Positions 1 to 6,594 of a stretch of 9,401 bases of DNA are shown one piece after another (the stretch's first letter is position 1; each line of letters starts with the position of its first letter). Origin of the DNA: Bdellovibrionales bacterium (GTDB lineage Bacteria > Bdellovibrionota > UBA2428); contig JAFEAR010000110.1 of assembly GCA_018266335.1 (NCBI GenBank), positions 1 through 9,401 of the forward strand, read 5' to 3'. The notes below the pieces were generated by a model that saw nothing but the letters and a program-made list of their open reading frames with translations, made no database searches and had not been told where the DNA came from. Made by a program: the position numbers and the translations under genes.

Positions 1-176
1 AAGCTGAGAGAATCCGCCCGCGTCGGGAGTTAGCGCGTAGCCTTCGAGTTCATGCATCGCAAGTTAGTGCTCTTGGCGATGCGGGGCGCTGTTTCGTTGC
101 AAGCGAATGTTTTTGGCTGTTGGTGGCGCAATCGGGGCGCGAGAAATGATTGCGGTTATTCGTCTGAGCTCCCAAT

Positions 177-233
177 AAAAATGTGTACTCGGATAATTTT
201 TTAGAAATTTTTAGAGGTTTTTGTGAGATTTTT
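177..233. promoter_or_regulatory. Helically phased A/T-tracts, probable intrinsic DNA bend
   Basis: T-runs lie at 197-202, 208-212, 218-222 and 229-233, with centres about 10.5, 10 and 11 bp apart. This is the helical repeat of B-DNA. An A5 run at 177-181 sits a further two turns upstream. Phased A-tracts of this kind are known to curve DNA and can act as UP elements or as sites for nucleoid proteins. A TTGACG hexamer follows directly at 235-240, but no good -10 lies 16-18 bp beyond it. The phasing is read directly from sequence; the bending and any regulatory role are inferred. Confidence 0.55.
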
Positions 234-309
234 ATTGACGCGATTTTGCGCACTGTAGGCTGTCTGCCATGCGTAAATTGGGCTTTGTTTTTTCAAAAAT
301 AATTCGCGA

Positions 310-342
310 CGCGCAAAAGTTTGCGTGGTGAGGCGCTAGCGC
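310..342. promoter_or_regulatory. Two adjacent dyads, possible operators
   Basis: The first dyad is CGCAAA at 312-317 and TTTGCG at 320-325, separated by two bases and extendable by one wobble and one C-G pair to 310-327. The second is the perfect 10-bp palindrome GCGCTAGCGC at 333-342. Their centres are about 19 bp apart, near two helical turns. Such spacing would suit a dimeric DNA-binding protein, but no regulator gene is adjacent, so operator function is only a guess. Confidence 0.3.
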
Positions 343-403
343 GCTCTGCGTGGCTCTCTAGTTTTTATCTGAGTCGCCATGAAAAAGTGCGTTGAAAAAC
401 TCA

Positions 404-412
404 TGTTATAGA
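404..412 (+). promoter_or_regulatory. Extended -10-like element close to the HNH start
   Basis: TGTTATAGA fits the extended -10 pattern TGnTATAAT at five of the six -10 hexamer positions plus the TG. There is no recognisable -35 about 17 bp upstream. A transcript beginning some 7 bases downstream would start at or next to the ATG at 420, making the mRNA leaderless. This agrees with the absence of a Shine-Dalgarno before that ATG. It is a weak call from one short motif. Confidence 0.3.
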
Positions 413-419
413 ACTCATC

Positions 420-1427
420 ATGAATTCGATTCGTGCACTGAAAGATTCGGAACTTCTCTCTACAACCAAAGAGCTCGTGCAAAAAGAGCGCACGGTTACG
501 ATGGAAGTTTTGCGGCACTTGCAAGAAATTGAGCGGCGCAAGTTGTTTGCGGATCTTAGGTATCCTTCGCTCTTTGAATATGCCGTGCACGAGCTGAGTT
601 ACTCCGAAGCTGCCGCGGGCCGACGCATTCAGGCTATGCGCCTTATGACCGAGCTTCCCGAGGTAGCACCTAAGATTGAATCGGGTGCACTGAGCCTTAG
701 CAACATTTGCCAGGCTCGGAGCTTCTTTCGGGAAATGAATAAGGCGCGGCCCGAAACGGCCTTGAGCCGGGAGCAGAAGACCGAGGTGCTGGCACAGTTA
801 GAAGATAAATCAGCTCGTGAGGGGCAAAGAATTTTGCTTTCCATTAGCCCCACTCACGCACTGCCCCGGGAGCGCGAGCGGATAGTGAGCACTGAGCATT
901 CGGAAGTTAACTTTTTAATGAGCCAAGAACTTAAAACTAGCCTTGGCGAAGTTCGGGCCCTTCTGGGTGAGCGGGGTGCGCAGCTGAGTCTTGCCGCGCT
1001 GGTCGCCGAAATGGCGCGGCTTAGCAAAGAACGGCTCCTTGAGCAGCGCTTTGGCAAAAACCGCGTTAGGCAGACCACAGCAAAAATTGAGAAGTTGGGC
1101 TCCGATCCCATTGAGCTGGATGCGGACAATCAAATTTCATCGCAAATCTCCGCACCGCCAAACTCCGGCACTTCCACTACCGACGTCGGCGAAGCGCTGC
1201 GTCAGCGTACTCGCTACATTCCACGCGCGGTTAAGCACGCGGTTTGGCGCAAGGCAGAGGGCAAATGCGCGCGGTGTGGATCTACGCACCGGCTGAACTT
1301 CGATCACATCCGGCCCTTCGCTCTGGGCGGCGACTCGACCGCCCAAAACATTCAGCTGCTCTGCAGTTCTTGCAACCTTAGGCGGGGGATTCAGTCCTTC
1401 GGGACTCAAACTATGCGGCGCGGGTGA
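420..1427 (+). CDS. HNH endonuclease family protein
   Basis: A 335-residue protein with a C-terminal HNH nuclease domain. The domain shows a CxxC pair (C283, C286), the DH of the active site (D295, H296), a conserved N310 and a second CxxC (C315, C318); the four cysteines probably bind structural zinc around the beta-beta-alpha-metal fold that nicks or cuts DNA. Residues 1-210 are helical and charged, and resemble the N-terminal region of HNH proteins common in Bdellovibrio-like genomes, often in several copies. Residues 212-262 look like a disordered linker. ATG 420 is the first start after an in-frame TGA at 393-395; no Shine-Dalgarno precedes it. The gene stands alone, converging on mscS. 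The target and biological role are unknown; mobile-element homing or defence are both possible. No sign of truncation. Confidence 0.85.
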   Translation: MNSIRALKDSELLSTTKELVQKERTVTMEVLRHLQEIERRKLFADLRYPSLFEYAVHELSYSEAAAGRRIQAMRLMTELPEVAPKIESGALSLSNICQARSFFREMNKARPETALSREQKTEVLAQLEDKSAREGQRILLSISPTHALPRERERIVSTEHSEVNFLMSQELKTSLGEVRALLGERGAQLSLAALVAEMARLSKERLLEQRFGKNRVRQTTAKIEKLGSDPIELDADNQISSQISAPPNSGTSTTDVGEALRQRTRYIPRAVKHAVWRKAEGKCARCGSTHRLNFDHIRPFALGGDSTAQNIQLLCSSCNLRRGIQSFGTQTMRRG

Positions 1428-1435
1428 GTAGCAAG

Positions 1436-1459
1436 GAGGGCGTAAAACCTTACGCCCTT
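1436..1459. terminator. Bidirectional hairpin between convergent genes
   Basis: GGGCGTAA (1438-1445) pairs perfectly with TTACGCCC (1450-1457) across an AACC loop, with an extra A-T pair and a G-T wobble outside. It lies 8 bp after the HNH stop and 4 bp after the mscS stop on the other strand, the right place for a shared terminator. The T-runs on either side are poor (TTGGCTTT on plus, TCCTTG on minus), so it may terminate inefficiently or mainly protect 3' ends. Confidence 0.55.
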
Positions 1460-1463
1460 GGCT

Positions 1464-2513
1464 TTAACTGCTTAAGCTAGGCTTGTTCACAAACTCCAGA
1501 GTTTGGGTGGGGAAGGCGAAGCTGATGCCGCGTTGCTCGAAGCTTTCGAGAATGGCGAATTGGAGTTGTTGCTGGAGGTCGAGCACGTCCTTCATGACTG
1601 GCGCGTTGATGAGCAGCACGACTTCGAAGTTAAGGCTGTAAGCGCCAAATTCTACGAAGTGAGCGCGCTCGCAGGTTACTCCGGGCACTTGGGCGGCGAG
1701 AGATTTGATGAGCTCCGGAATGCTCTGAATCGTTTTAAAGGGCAGTCCATAGACCACGCCCAGACGCAGCGTAATGCGGCGGCTGTTGAATTCGGAAGGC
1801 TTGGTGATGCGAGTTTTGGTGAGGTCCGAGTTGGCCACGATAATCACTTCGCCCGTGTTGGCGCGAATGCGTGTGGTGCGCAGGCCGATGTCCTCTACCT
1901 TGCCCGCCACGTTGTCGAAGCTAACGGCATCGCCCACGTCGAAGGGATGATCCAAATAAATAATGAAGCAGCCAAAGGCATCGCCCAGCAGATTTTGCGC
2001 GGCGAGGGCGATGGCGATACCACCAATACCCAGGCCCGTAAGCAGTGAGCCCACATTGAAGCCCAAGTTGGAGAGCATGAAGAGCACGCCCATGGTCCAA
2101 ATGGCGAATTTAATGATGACGCGCAAGTTCTTAGCGGCATTGCGCAGCGATGGATTGTCTTTAGATCCGCGCATGAGGGACTGCGCAATGAGCACCGATG
2201 CCGAATCGCCCAACAGCAGCATGACCTGCACCCCGATGAGTCCGGTGAAAATAATGCGGAGGGTGATTTCTACTTTTTGGTGCACGTCCACCATGGAGAG
2301 CGTGGCGTAGGCGGCGGCCAAGAAGAGCGTGGAGATGCGAATGCGCTCGACGGTTAAATGAAAGGGGCTATTGCGACGTTTGGCGACGGCAATGAGTTTG
2401 CTGCGAATAAAACTCAGAACCAGGAAAGTGCCAAAGCCAACGGCGATGGCCAAAAAGTAGCGCCAGAGAGGGTTGCCGAGATATTCCGCGTTTAAGAACT
2501 CAAGACTGCTCAT
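1464..2513 (-). CDS. mscS: MscS-family small-conductance mechanosensitive channel
   Basis: A 349-residue inner-membrane channel that would open under membrane tension and release solutes after osmotic downshock. Three N-terminal hydrophobic helices lie near residues 16-38, 58-76 and 83-112. The pore-lining helix follows near 138-190, with the Gly/Ala-rich packing pattern (GLGIGGIAIALAAQNLLGD) typical of MscS TM3. The cytoplasmic beta domain includes GKVEDIG and the IIVANS stretch at 204-229, and an alpha/beta C-terminal domain completes the family layout. The start at 2513 is chosen because its ATGA overlaps the stop of the upstream cheX-like gene, the classic coupling arrangement; an in-frame ATG at 2534 would add seven residues. 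It is the last gene of the cheY-cheX-mscS operon. The symbol denotes the family, not proven orthology. Confidence 0.9.
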   Translation of the reverse strand: MSSLEFLNAEYLGNPLWRYFLAIAVGFGTFLVLSFIRSKLIAVAKRRNSPFHLTVERIRISTLFLAAAYATLSMVDVHQKVEITLRIIFTGLIGVQVMLLLGDSASVLIAQSLMRGSKDNPSLRNAAKNLRVIIKFAIWTMGVLFMLSNLGFNVGSLLTGLGIGGIAIALAAQNLLGDAFGCFIIYLDHPFDVGDAVSFDNVAGKVEDIGLRTTRIRANTGEVIIVANSDLTKTRITKPSEFNSRRITLRLGVVYGLPFKTIQSIPELIKSLAAQVPGVTCERAHFVEFGAYSLNFEVVLLINAPVMKDVLDLQQQLQFAILESFEQRGISFAFPTQTLEFVNKPSLSS

Positions 2514-3394
2514 TGCTTCATACTGATAACGCATTCAACCATGAGTCGTCCATCCGCGCAGTCGAAGGGAATGCAGAAGCAGTGTCCGGTGACGGCGTGA
2601 CGAATTTCGTGACCGGGTCCTGTCACGACGCTCGGAAGGGCGGGGCTAATGGTGTGGCCGGCGGCGTTGAGGTCGCGCTTGGCGTTACCAAAAATAATGT
2701 TGGTCATTTCGGAGACGGCATCTTTGACGTCGTCGTTCACTTCCTTCACGGTCTCGCCCAACATGTTTTCGTAAATTTTGAGCACGAGCGATTTTTGGAA
2801 GCAAATTGCCATCGAACCCACGAAACGATCGGAGTTCATGGCGATGATACCCGAAATGTCGCCAATGGCGCGGGCCGATTCATTGGGTTGGCGCAGGTAG
2901 GGGGTGCCGCGCTTGAGTTCGATCTGGGCCATGGACTTAATCACGTCCACCACGGCACCAATGAGCGGAATCATAAAGCTAGCGTCGACTTTTTTCTTCT
3001 GCTCTGCACCGTCTTCGGTGGTAGAGAAAAACATACCGTTGAGAATAGTGAGCATACCCGCAAGGTCGTCGGGCTTGTCGGTGAACTTAACGTGGTTGTG
3101 CGTGATGACGATTTGCTCGTCCTCAATGTCTTTGCCGAGCACCAGCCAGGGAATGGCTTTTTGTGTTTTCTGCATCTGCGTCCAGTTGAAAAGGTGCGTA
3201 GGGTCGTTCATGGAGGGTTTGCCCGTGCGCAGAATGAAGCAATCGTAGGCTTGGTTCATGGCCCGCTTGATGGCGTCGGCGGGCGAGGTTGTTACGGTGA
3301 GGGATTTAACTACGGGCTGCAGGGCTTCGGCCACCGATTTGGCGAGGGCGGCATCATCACAGAGAAGGAGGAGGCTTTTGTTGGAGAGCGACAT
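2510..3394 (-). CDS. Degenerate receiver domain fused to CheX-type phosphatase
   Basis: A 294-residue cytoplasmic protein. Residues 136-294 match the CheX family of CheY-P phosphatases and keep the catalytic ExxN signature in SEMTN (E229, N232), which in this family positions the water attacking phospho-aspartate. Residues 6-121 have the spacing of a response-regulator receiver: a DD pair (13-14) and a Lys-Pro (K107-P108). However, the phosphoacceptor position in the FILRTGKP strand is arginine (R56), so it cannot be phosphorylated in the normal way. The ATG at 3394 is preferred over an upstream TTG at 3400, because AAGGA sits 8 bases before the ATG and only 2 before the TTG. It lies 11 bp after cheY and overlaps mscS by 4 bp. 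Likely role: dephosphorylating the neighbouring CheY. The pseudo-receiver may dimerise or sense. Confidence 0.82.
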   Translation of the reverse strand: MSLSNKSLLLLCDDAALAKSVAEALQPVVKSLTVTTSPADAIKRAMNQAYDCFILRTGKPSMNDPTHLFNWTQMQKTQKAIPWLVLGKDIEDEQIVITHNHVKFTDKPDDLAGMLTILNGMFFSTTEDGAEQKKKVDASFMIPLIGAVVDVIKSMAQIELKRGTPYLRQPNESARAIGDISGIIAMNSDRFVGSMAICFQKSLVLKIYENMLGETVKEVNDDVKDAVSEMTNIIFGNAKRDLNAAGHTISPALPSVVTGPGHEIRHAVTGHCFCIPFDCADGRLMVECVISMKQ

Positions 3395-3402
3395 GGTCAA
3401 GT

Positions 3403-3407
3403 TCCTT
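3403..3407 (-). promoter_or_regulatory. Shine-Dalgarno of the cheX-like gene, overlapping the cheY stop
   Basis: On the minus strand AAGGA includes the last two bases of the cheY TAA stop and lies 8 bases before the ATG at 3394. It fixes the start choice and implies that ribosomes finishing cheY can reload for cheX. Confidence 0.7.
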
Positions 3408-3810
3408 AGGGGTTGTGCTTCTTGAATACGGCTAAAAGTTTCTCAGCAAAGGTCGACGGGCTGAAAGGTTTAACCACGTAGTTGCTAACGCCCAGCTTGA
3501 CGGCTTCGAGAATGTTTTTGGACTCGGCCTCGGCCGTGACCATCAAAAAGGGCGTGGTTTTGGTGGCCGGATTCTCCCGAACCCGCTTCAGAAACTCAAT
3601 GCCCTGCATTTTGGGCATGTTCCAATCGGAAACGATGAGGCCAAAGGGTTTGCCTTCGGCCGCGGCTTTTTCCACCATAACTACCGCGTCGGCAGCATCC
3701 TCGGCTTCGGTGACGTCCTTGATCCCAACTTGGGCAAGGGCGTTAATGACTAATTTGCGCATGGTCTTAAAGTCATCGCAGACCATGACTTTTGTGGTGG
3801 GTGGAAACAT
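3406..3810 (-). CDS. cheY: CheY-like single-domain response regulator
   Basis: A 134-residue receiver domain with no output domain. All catalytic positions are intact: the acidic pair D12-D13, phosphoacceptor D62 in SDWNMP, T92 in the MVTAEA strand, and K114 in VVKPF. The switch aromatic is Y111, equivalent to Tyr106 of E. coli CheY. It would accept phosphate from a CheA-type kinase and act through protein contact, classically at a flagellar switch. No kinase or flagellar gene is next to it, so the partner is unknown. The start is set by a strong Shine-Dalgarno six bases upstream. It is the first gene of a three-gene operon with the CheX-like phosphatase and mscS. It could be an orphan CheY paralog and not the main chemotaxis CheY. 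Confidence 0.93.
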   Translation of the reverse strand: MFPPTTKVMVCDDFKTMRKLVINALAQVGIKDVTEAEDAADAVVMVEKAAAEGKPFGLIVSDWNMPKMQGIEFLKRVRENPATKTTPFLMVTAEAESKNILEAVKLGVSNYVVKPFSPSTFAEKLLAVFKKHNP

Positions 3811-3816
3811 TCGCGG

Positions 3817-3825
3817 ACCTCCTCC
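3817..3825 (-). promoter_or_regulatory. Strong Shine-Dalgarno of cheY
   Basis: On the minus strand this reads GGAGGAGGT, near-perfect complementarity to the 16S rRNA tail, ending six bases before the ATG at 3810. It is the best ribosome site in the window and suggests that CheY is made in excess of the two downstream products. Confidence 0.8.
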
Positions 3826-3869
3826 AAATAGCTACAGATAAAAGTAACAGGTTTTTGCTTCGCGCAGTA

Positions 3870-3900
3870 GACTTCCGTGCGGGTAAACTCACCCGAAGTC
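3870..3900. promoter_or_regulatory. Bulged hairpin between divergent cheY and hrpB
   Basis: GACTT (3870-3874) pairs with AAGTC (3896-3900) and CGGGT (3880-3884) pairs with ACCCG (3891-3895), around a six-base loop, with CCGTG left as a one-sided bulge. It sits 24 bp before the hrpB GTG and about 60 bp before cheY, within the only place where promoters for both genes can lie. It may be a 5' UTR structure or a protein site. I could not pick convincing -35/-10 pairs on either strand. Confidence 0.35.
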
Positions 3901-3924
3901 GGAGCGCTGTGCTAGAAAGAAGGC

Positions 3925-6468
3925 GTGGCTTCCCCGCGTCTATCCGAGTTGCCTATCGACGAAATTTTGCCGCAAGTGCGCGAGTCTTTGCGTGCGCACC
4001 GCAACCTGGTCTTGGTAGCCGCTCCCGGTGCCGGAAAAACGACGCGTATCCCCCAAATTTTCCTACAGTCGAATGAGAATACAATTTCACATGGCCAAAC
4101 GCTCCTCCTGCAACCGCGTCGCATTGCTGTGCGTAGCTCGGCCCGCAGAATTGCGTGGGAAACCGGAGTGACGCTGGGCGAAGAAGTGGGTTTTCAGGTT
4201 CGCTTTGAAAATCAATCTTCCGCGCGCACTCGATTGAAAGTGATCACCGAAGGAATTTTGACACGTCAGTTACAGTCCGACCCCACTTTGGCGGGGGTGG
4301 GTACGGTCATTCTGGATGAATTTCACGAACGCAGTTTGCATACGGACCTAGCGCTTGCGCTGCTACGCGAATTGCAACAGAGCTTGCGCGAGGATTTGCG
4401 CATTATTGTCATGTCGGCCACGCTCGATGCGGCTTCCGTGGCGCAATTTTTGGGCGATTGCCCCATTATTGAGTCGGCGGGGCGCGCGTTTCCGGTCCAG
4501 GTAAGTTATCGTCCCCGGAGCTCGGTCTGGTCTGATACCCGGACACTTGAAGATGACGTTTTGGCTGCCGTGTTAGGTCTGACCACCGCCGCGGACGACG
4601 ACGGAGGACATGTCATCGTTTTTTTGCCTGGGACCGGCGAGATTGCGCGCGTGGAGCGTCGATTGGCTTCGGTGGCGGTTGCCAAACAGTGGGCGGTATT
4701 GCCCTTGCATGGTTCTCTCAGTAGCGATGAGCAGGATCGGGTGCTCGGGCCGCTCTTAGCCCCGTTCACGCGCAAAATTATTCTGGCCACGAATATCGCT
4801 GAGACTTCGCTCACCATCGATGGCGTGAACGGCGTGGTGGATTCAGGATTGGCGCGGGTCATGCGCTGCGATCCGAAATTCGGTTTGGAGCGCTTGGAAC
4901 TCGCGCGTATTTCGGCGGCCTCCAGCACGCAGCGGGCTGGCCGTGCCGGGCGGCAGCGCCCTGGTCGCTGCGTGCGCCTGTGGAGTGCCCACGAGCAGGC
5001 CCAGTTGCGAGAGTTCGAAGCCCCCGAAATTGCGCGGGTGGATTTGACCGCAACTTGCCTGGCGCTGGCGGAGTGGGGCGTAAGTGACTTTGCTAACTTT
5101 GGCTGGTTCGAAGCTCCGCCCGCGGCTCAGTTAGATTCAGCGCTCGCATTGCTCCGGCGTTTGCGCGCGATTGATTCCGATGGACGTATCAGCACTACCG
5201 GGCGCGATATTCTCGGCTTTCCTGTTCATCCACGTCTAGGCCGCTTGTTGGCTCTCGCGACGTCGTCCCGTGATCCTGCGCACTGGCAAGAAGCGGCGAG
5301 CATTGCGGCCTTGCTCAGCGAGCGCGATGTTCTCAAACCGCGTGATGAATCTGCCCATGCCTCGGGAGAGTCAGATTTGGACGAGCGATTAGATTTGTTA
5401 CGGCGGGGAGCGGCGCGTTCGATTGCGATGGTGCGCGATGCGCTTGTATCATTGGTTCGTGCCCAGAGCGGTGTTCGACGGCCCGAGGCAAATTTTTCGT
5501 GGGACGCTGTGGACGCACTCTGTTTGTCCTTTCCTGATCGCGTGACTCGCCGGCGGGCGGCGGGAAGTCCGAAAGGCGTGATGGTAGGGGGACGGGGCAT
5601 CACTCTAGCGGCGGCGTCGGTGGTGCGTGATGCGCCACTTTTTTTGAGTCTCGATCCTCAGGAGCAACGTCGGGACGGAAAACTAGAAGCACAAACAAAT
5701 TTGGCGGTGCAAATTTCGGTGGATCGCTTGCGGCGATTATTTCCGGATCGAGTGGAAGAGCGAACGGAGGCACGGCTCGATGAGGCTCGCGGCACCGCGA
5801 CGGGTTGGCGTGCTCTCTATTTCGAAGACCTCGCGCTGACCGATCCTGTGCCCGTTGCTCTGGCCGCAGGTCAAAAGCAGGAACTGATGCGTGAGTCTTT
5901 GCTGCGCGCGCCCCGTAGTTTCTTTGCGGAAGATGAAGGTGCGGCGGCCTGGCTGCGGCGTTACGAGTTCTTGCGGCGTTGGCTACCCGAGTTGGAGTGG
6001 CCGGAGTTGAGCGATTCGTTTTTGACTCAGGTGCTGAGTGCATTGCTCGATGAGGGGACCATGGCGAACATGAGCTCGGCAGCTAAAGTGGAGGCCCTCG
6101 AGCAACACCTGGATTACAAAATTCGCCAGCTGCTGCGCGAGGAAGCGCCCGAATCGCTCGTGGTGCCCAGTGGGAGCCGTATCCGCTTGCAATACGACGC
6201 GCAGGGGGAAGTAAGCATGGCGGTGCGTCTGCAGGAAATTTTTGGCTGGACCGAAACTCCGCGTCTCGCGCGCGGCCGTGCGCCCGTGGGCCTAGAACTG
6301 TTGGGTCCTAACTTTCGGCCGGTGCAAATCACCCGCGATTTGGTCAGCTTTTGGAGCCGGGGGTATCCCGAAGTTCGCAAGGAATTGCGGGCAAAATATC
6401 CGCGCCACAGTTGGCCCGACAATCCTTTGACGGCTAAACCCGAAGCCAAGGGGCGGCGTAGAAATTAG
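3925..6468 (+). CDS. hrpB: ATP-dependent helicase HrpB (DEAH/RHA family)
   Basis: An 847-residue superfamily 2 helicase, close to the roughly 810 residues of E. coli HrpB. In order: Walker A APGAGKTT (33-40), motif II DEFHER (131-136), motif III SAT (164-166), motif V with ATNIAETSLTIDG (288-300), and motif VI QRAGRAGR (336-343). The C-terminal HrpB-specific region contains the VRLQEIFGWTETPR block and the terminal DLVSFW...YPEVRKELRAKYPRHSWPDNP-type ending that distinguishes HrpB from HrpA. It should couple ATP hydrolysis to remodelling of RNA or RNA-protein complexes; its natural substrate in bacteria is not well established. The GTG at 3925 is used because a TAG stop lies in frame at 3913-3915, and family members begin similarly just before LPIDEILP. 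The purine run AGAAAGAAGG precedes it. It is transcribed alone and divergent from cheY. Confidence 0.95.
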   Translation: MASPRLSELPIDEILPQVRESLRAHRNLVLVAAPGAGKTTRIPQIFLQSNENTISHGQTLLLQPRRIAVRSSARRIAWETGVTLGEEVGFQVRFENQSSARTRLKVITEGILTRQLQSDPTLAGVGTVILDEFHERSLHTDLALALLRELQQSLREDLRIIVMSATLDAASVAQFLGDCPIIESAGRAFPVQVSYRPRSSVWSDTRTLEDDVLAAVLGLTTAADDDGGHVIVFLPGTGEIARVERRLASVAVAKQWAVLPLHGSLSSDEQDRVLGPLLAPFTRKIILATNIAETSLTIDGVNGVVDSGLARVMRCDPKFGLERLELARISAASSTQRAGRAGRQRPGRCVRLWSAHEQAQLREFEAPEIARVDLTATCLALAEWGVSDFANFGWFEAPPAAQLDSALALLRRLRAIDSDGRISTTGRDILGFPVHPRLGRLLALATSSRDPAHWQEAASIAALLSERDVLKPRDESAHASGESDLDERLDLLRRGAARSIAMVRDALVSLVRAQSGVRRPEANFSWDAVDALCLSFPDRVTRRRAAGSPKGVMVGGRGITLAAASVVRDAPLFLSLDPQEQRRDGKLEAQTNLAVQISVDRLRRLFPDRVEERTEARLDEARGTATGWRALYFEDLALTDPVPVALAAGQKQELMRESLLRAPRSFFAEDEGAAAWLRRYEFLRRWLPELEWPELSDSFLTQVLSALLDEGTMANMSSAAKVEALEQHLDYKIRQLLREEAPESLVVPSGSRIRLQYDAQGEVSMAVRLQEIFGWTETPRLARGRAPVGLELLGPNFRPVQITRDLVSFWSRGYPEVRKELRAKYPRHSWPDNPLTAKPEAKGRRRN

Positions 6469-6594
6469 TCAGAGTTGAGTTGTATCAGTCGCTTGACTCG
6501 CTGCGTGTTAAACGAGTTTTCCTGAGCTAAGTCCCAGAAAAAAAAGATCTCAAACCCCCTCAACTCATTTCAAAAGTTGGCCGATGAGTTCTGC
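6469..6594. other. hrpB to lipoprotein intergenic region
   Basis: These 126 bases should hold the end of the hrpB transcript and a promoter for the envelope operon. A short hairpin (ACTCG 6496-6500, CGAGT 6513-6517) runs into TTTT at 6517-6520 and may be a weak terminator. Perfect 8-base inverted arms GAGTTGAG (6472-6479) and CTCAACTC (6559-6566) enclose most of the region. A TTGACT hexamer at 6493-6498 resembles a -35 but has no partner -10 at normal spacing. An A8 run lies at 6538-6545. Confidence 0.4.

Larger units (their letters stand above)
1..419. other. Left-edge region without a convincing gene
   Basis: No protein-coding gene can be supported here. Every minus-strand frame is closed by a stop within the first 66 bases. 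On the plus strand, one frame is open from the window edge (position 3) to a TGA at 147-149, about 48 codons, and could be the 3' end of a gene, but its translation resembles nothing I recognise. A 7-bp inverted repeat (CGCAATC 127-133, GATTGCG 148-154) straddles that stop. Bases 165-300 are much more AT-rich than the rest of the window and carry phased T-tracts. Bases 310-342 carry two dyads. The stretch is probably regulatory DNA upstream of the HNH gene. Confidence 0.6.

Noticed and set aside
235..240. TTGACG as a -35 box
   Set aside because: No -10-like hexamer at 16-18 bp; the best match, TAGGCT, is at 15 bp and poor.
50..253. 67-codon minus-strand open frame near the left edge
   Set aside because: It runs through the T-tract region, so the Lys/Ser-rich N-terminus merely reflects base composition; no domain or ribosome site.
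1503..2048. 181-codon plus-strand open frame opposite mscS
   Set aside because: Antisense to the conserved MscS pore and beta domains; no ribosome site or family resemblance.
2514..2534. Upstream ATG for mscS adding seven residues
   Set aside because: The ATG at 2513 forms an ATGA overlap with the cheX-like stop, a better-supported start; the longer form is not excluded.
2513..3409. 298-codon plus-strand open frame opposite the CheX-like gene
   Set aside because: It is the antisense shadow of a gene with clear CheX motifs. Its translation is His/Gly/Val-rich with no recognisable domain.
5600..6043. 147-codon minus-strand open frame inside hrpB
   Set aside because: Pro/Ala/Arg-rich shadow typical of GC-rich coding DNA; the hrpB reading covers it fully.
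6493..6498. TTGACT as the -35 of the lipoprotein operon
   Set aside because: No acceptable -10 at normal spacing; left as a mention in the intergenic entry.
6577..6594. TTG start extending the lipoprotein by six residues
   Set aside because: No Shine-Dalgarno, and it would place acidic residues ahead of the signal peptide.
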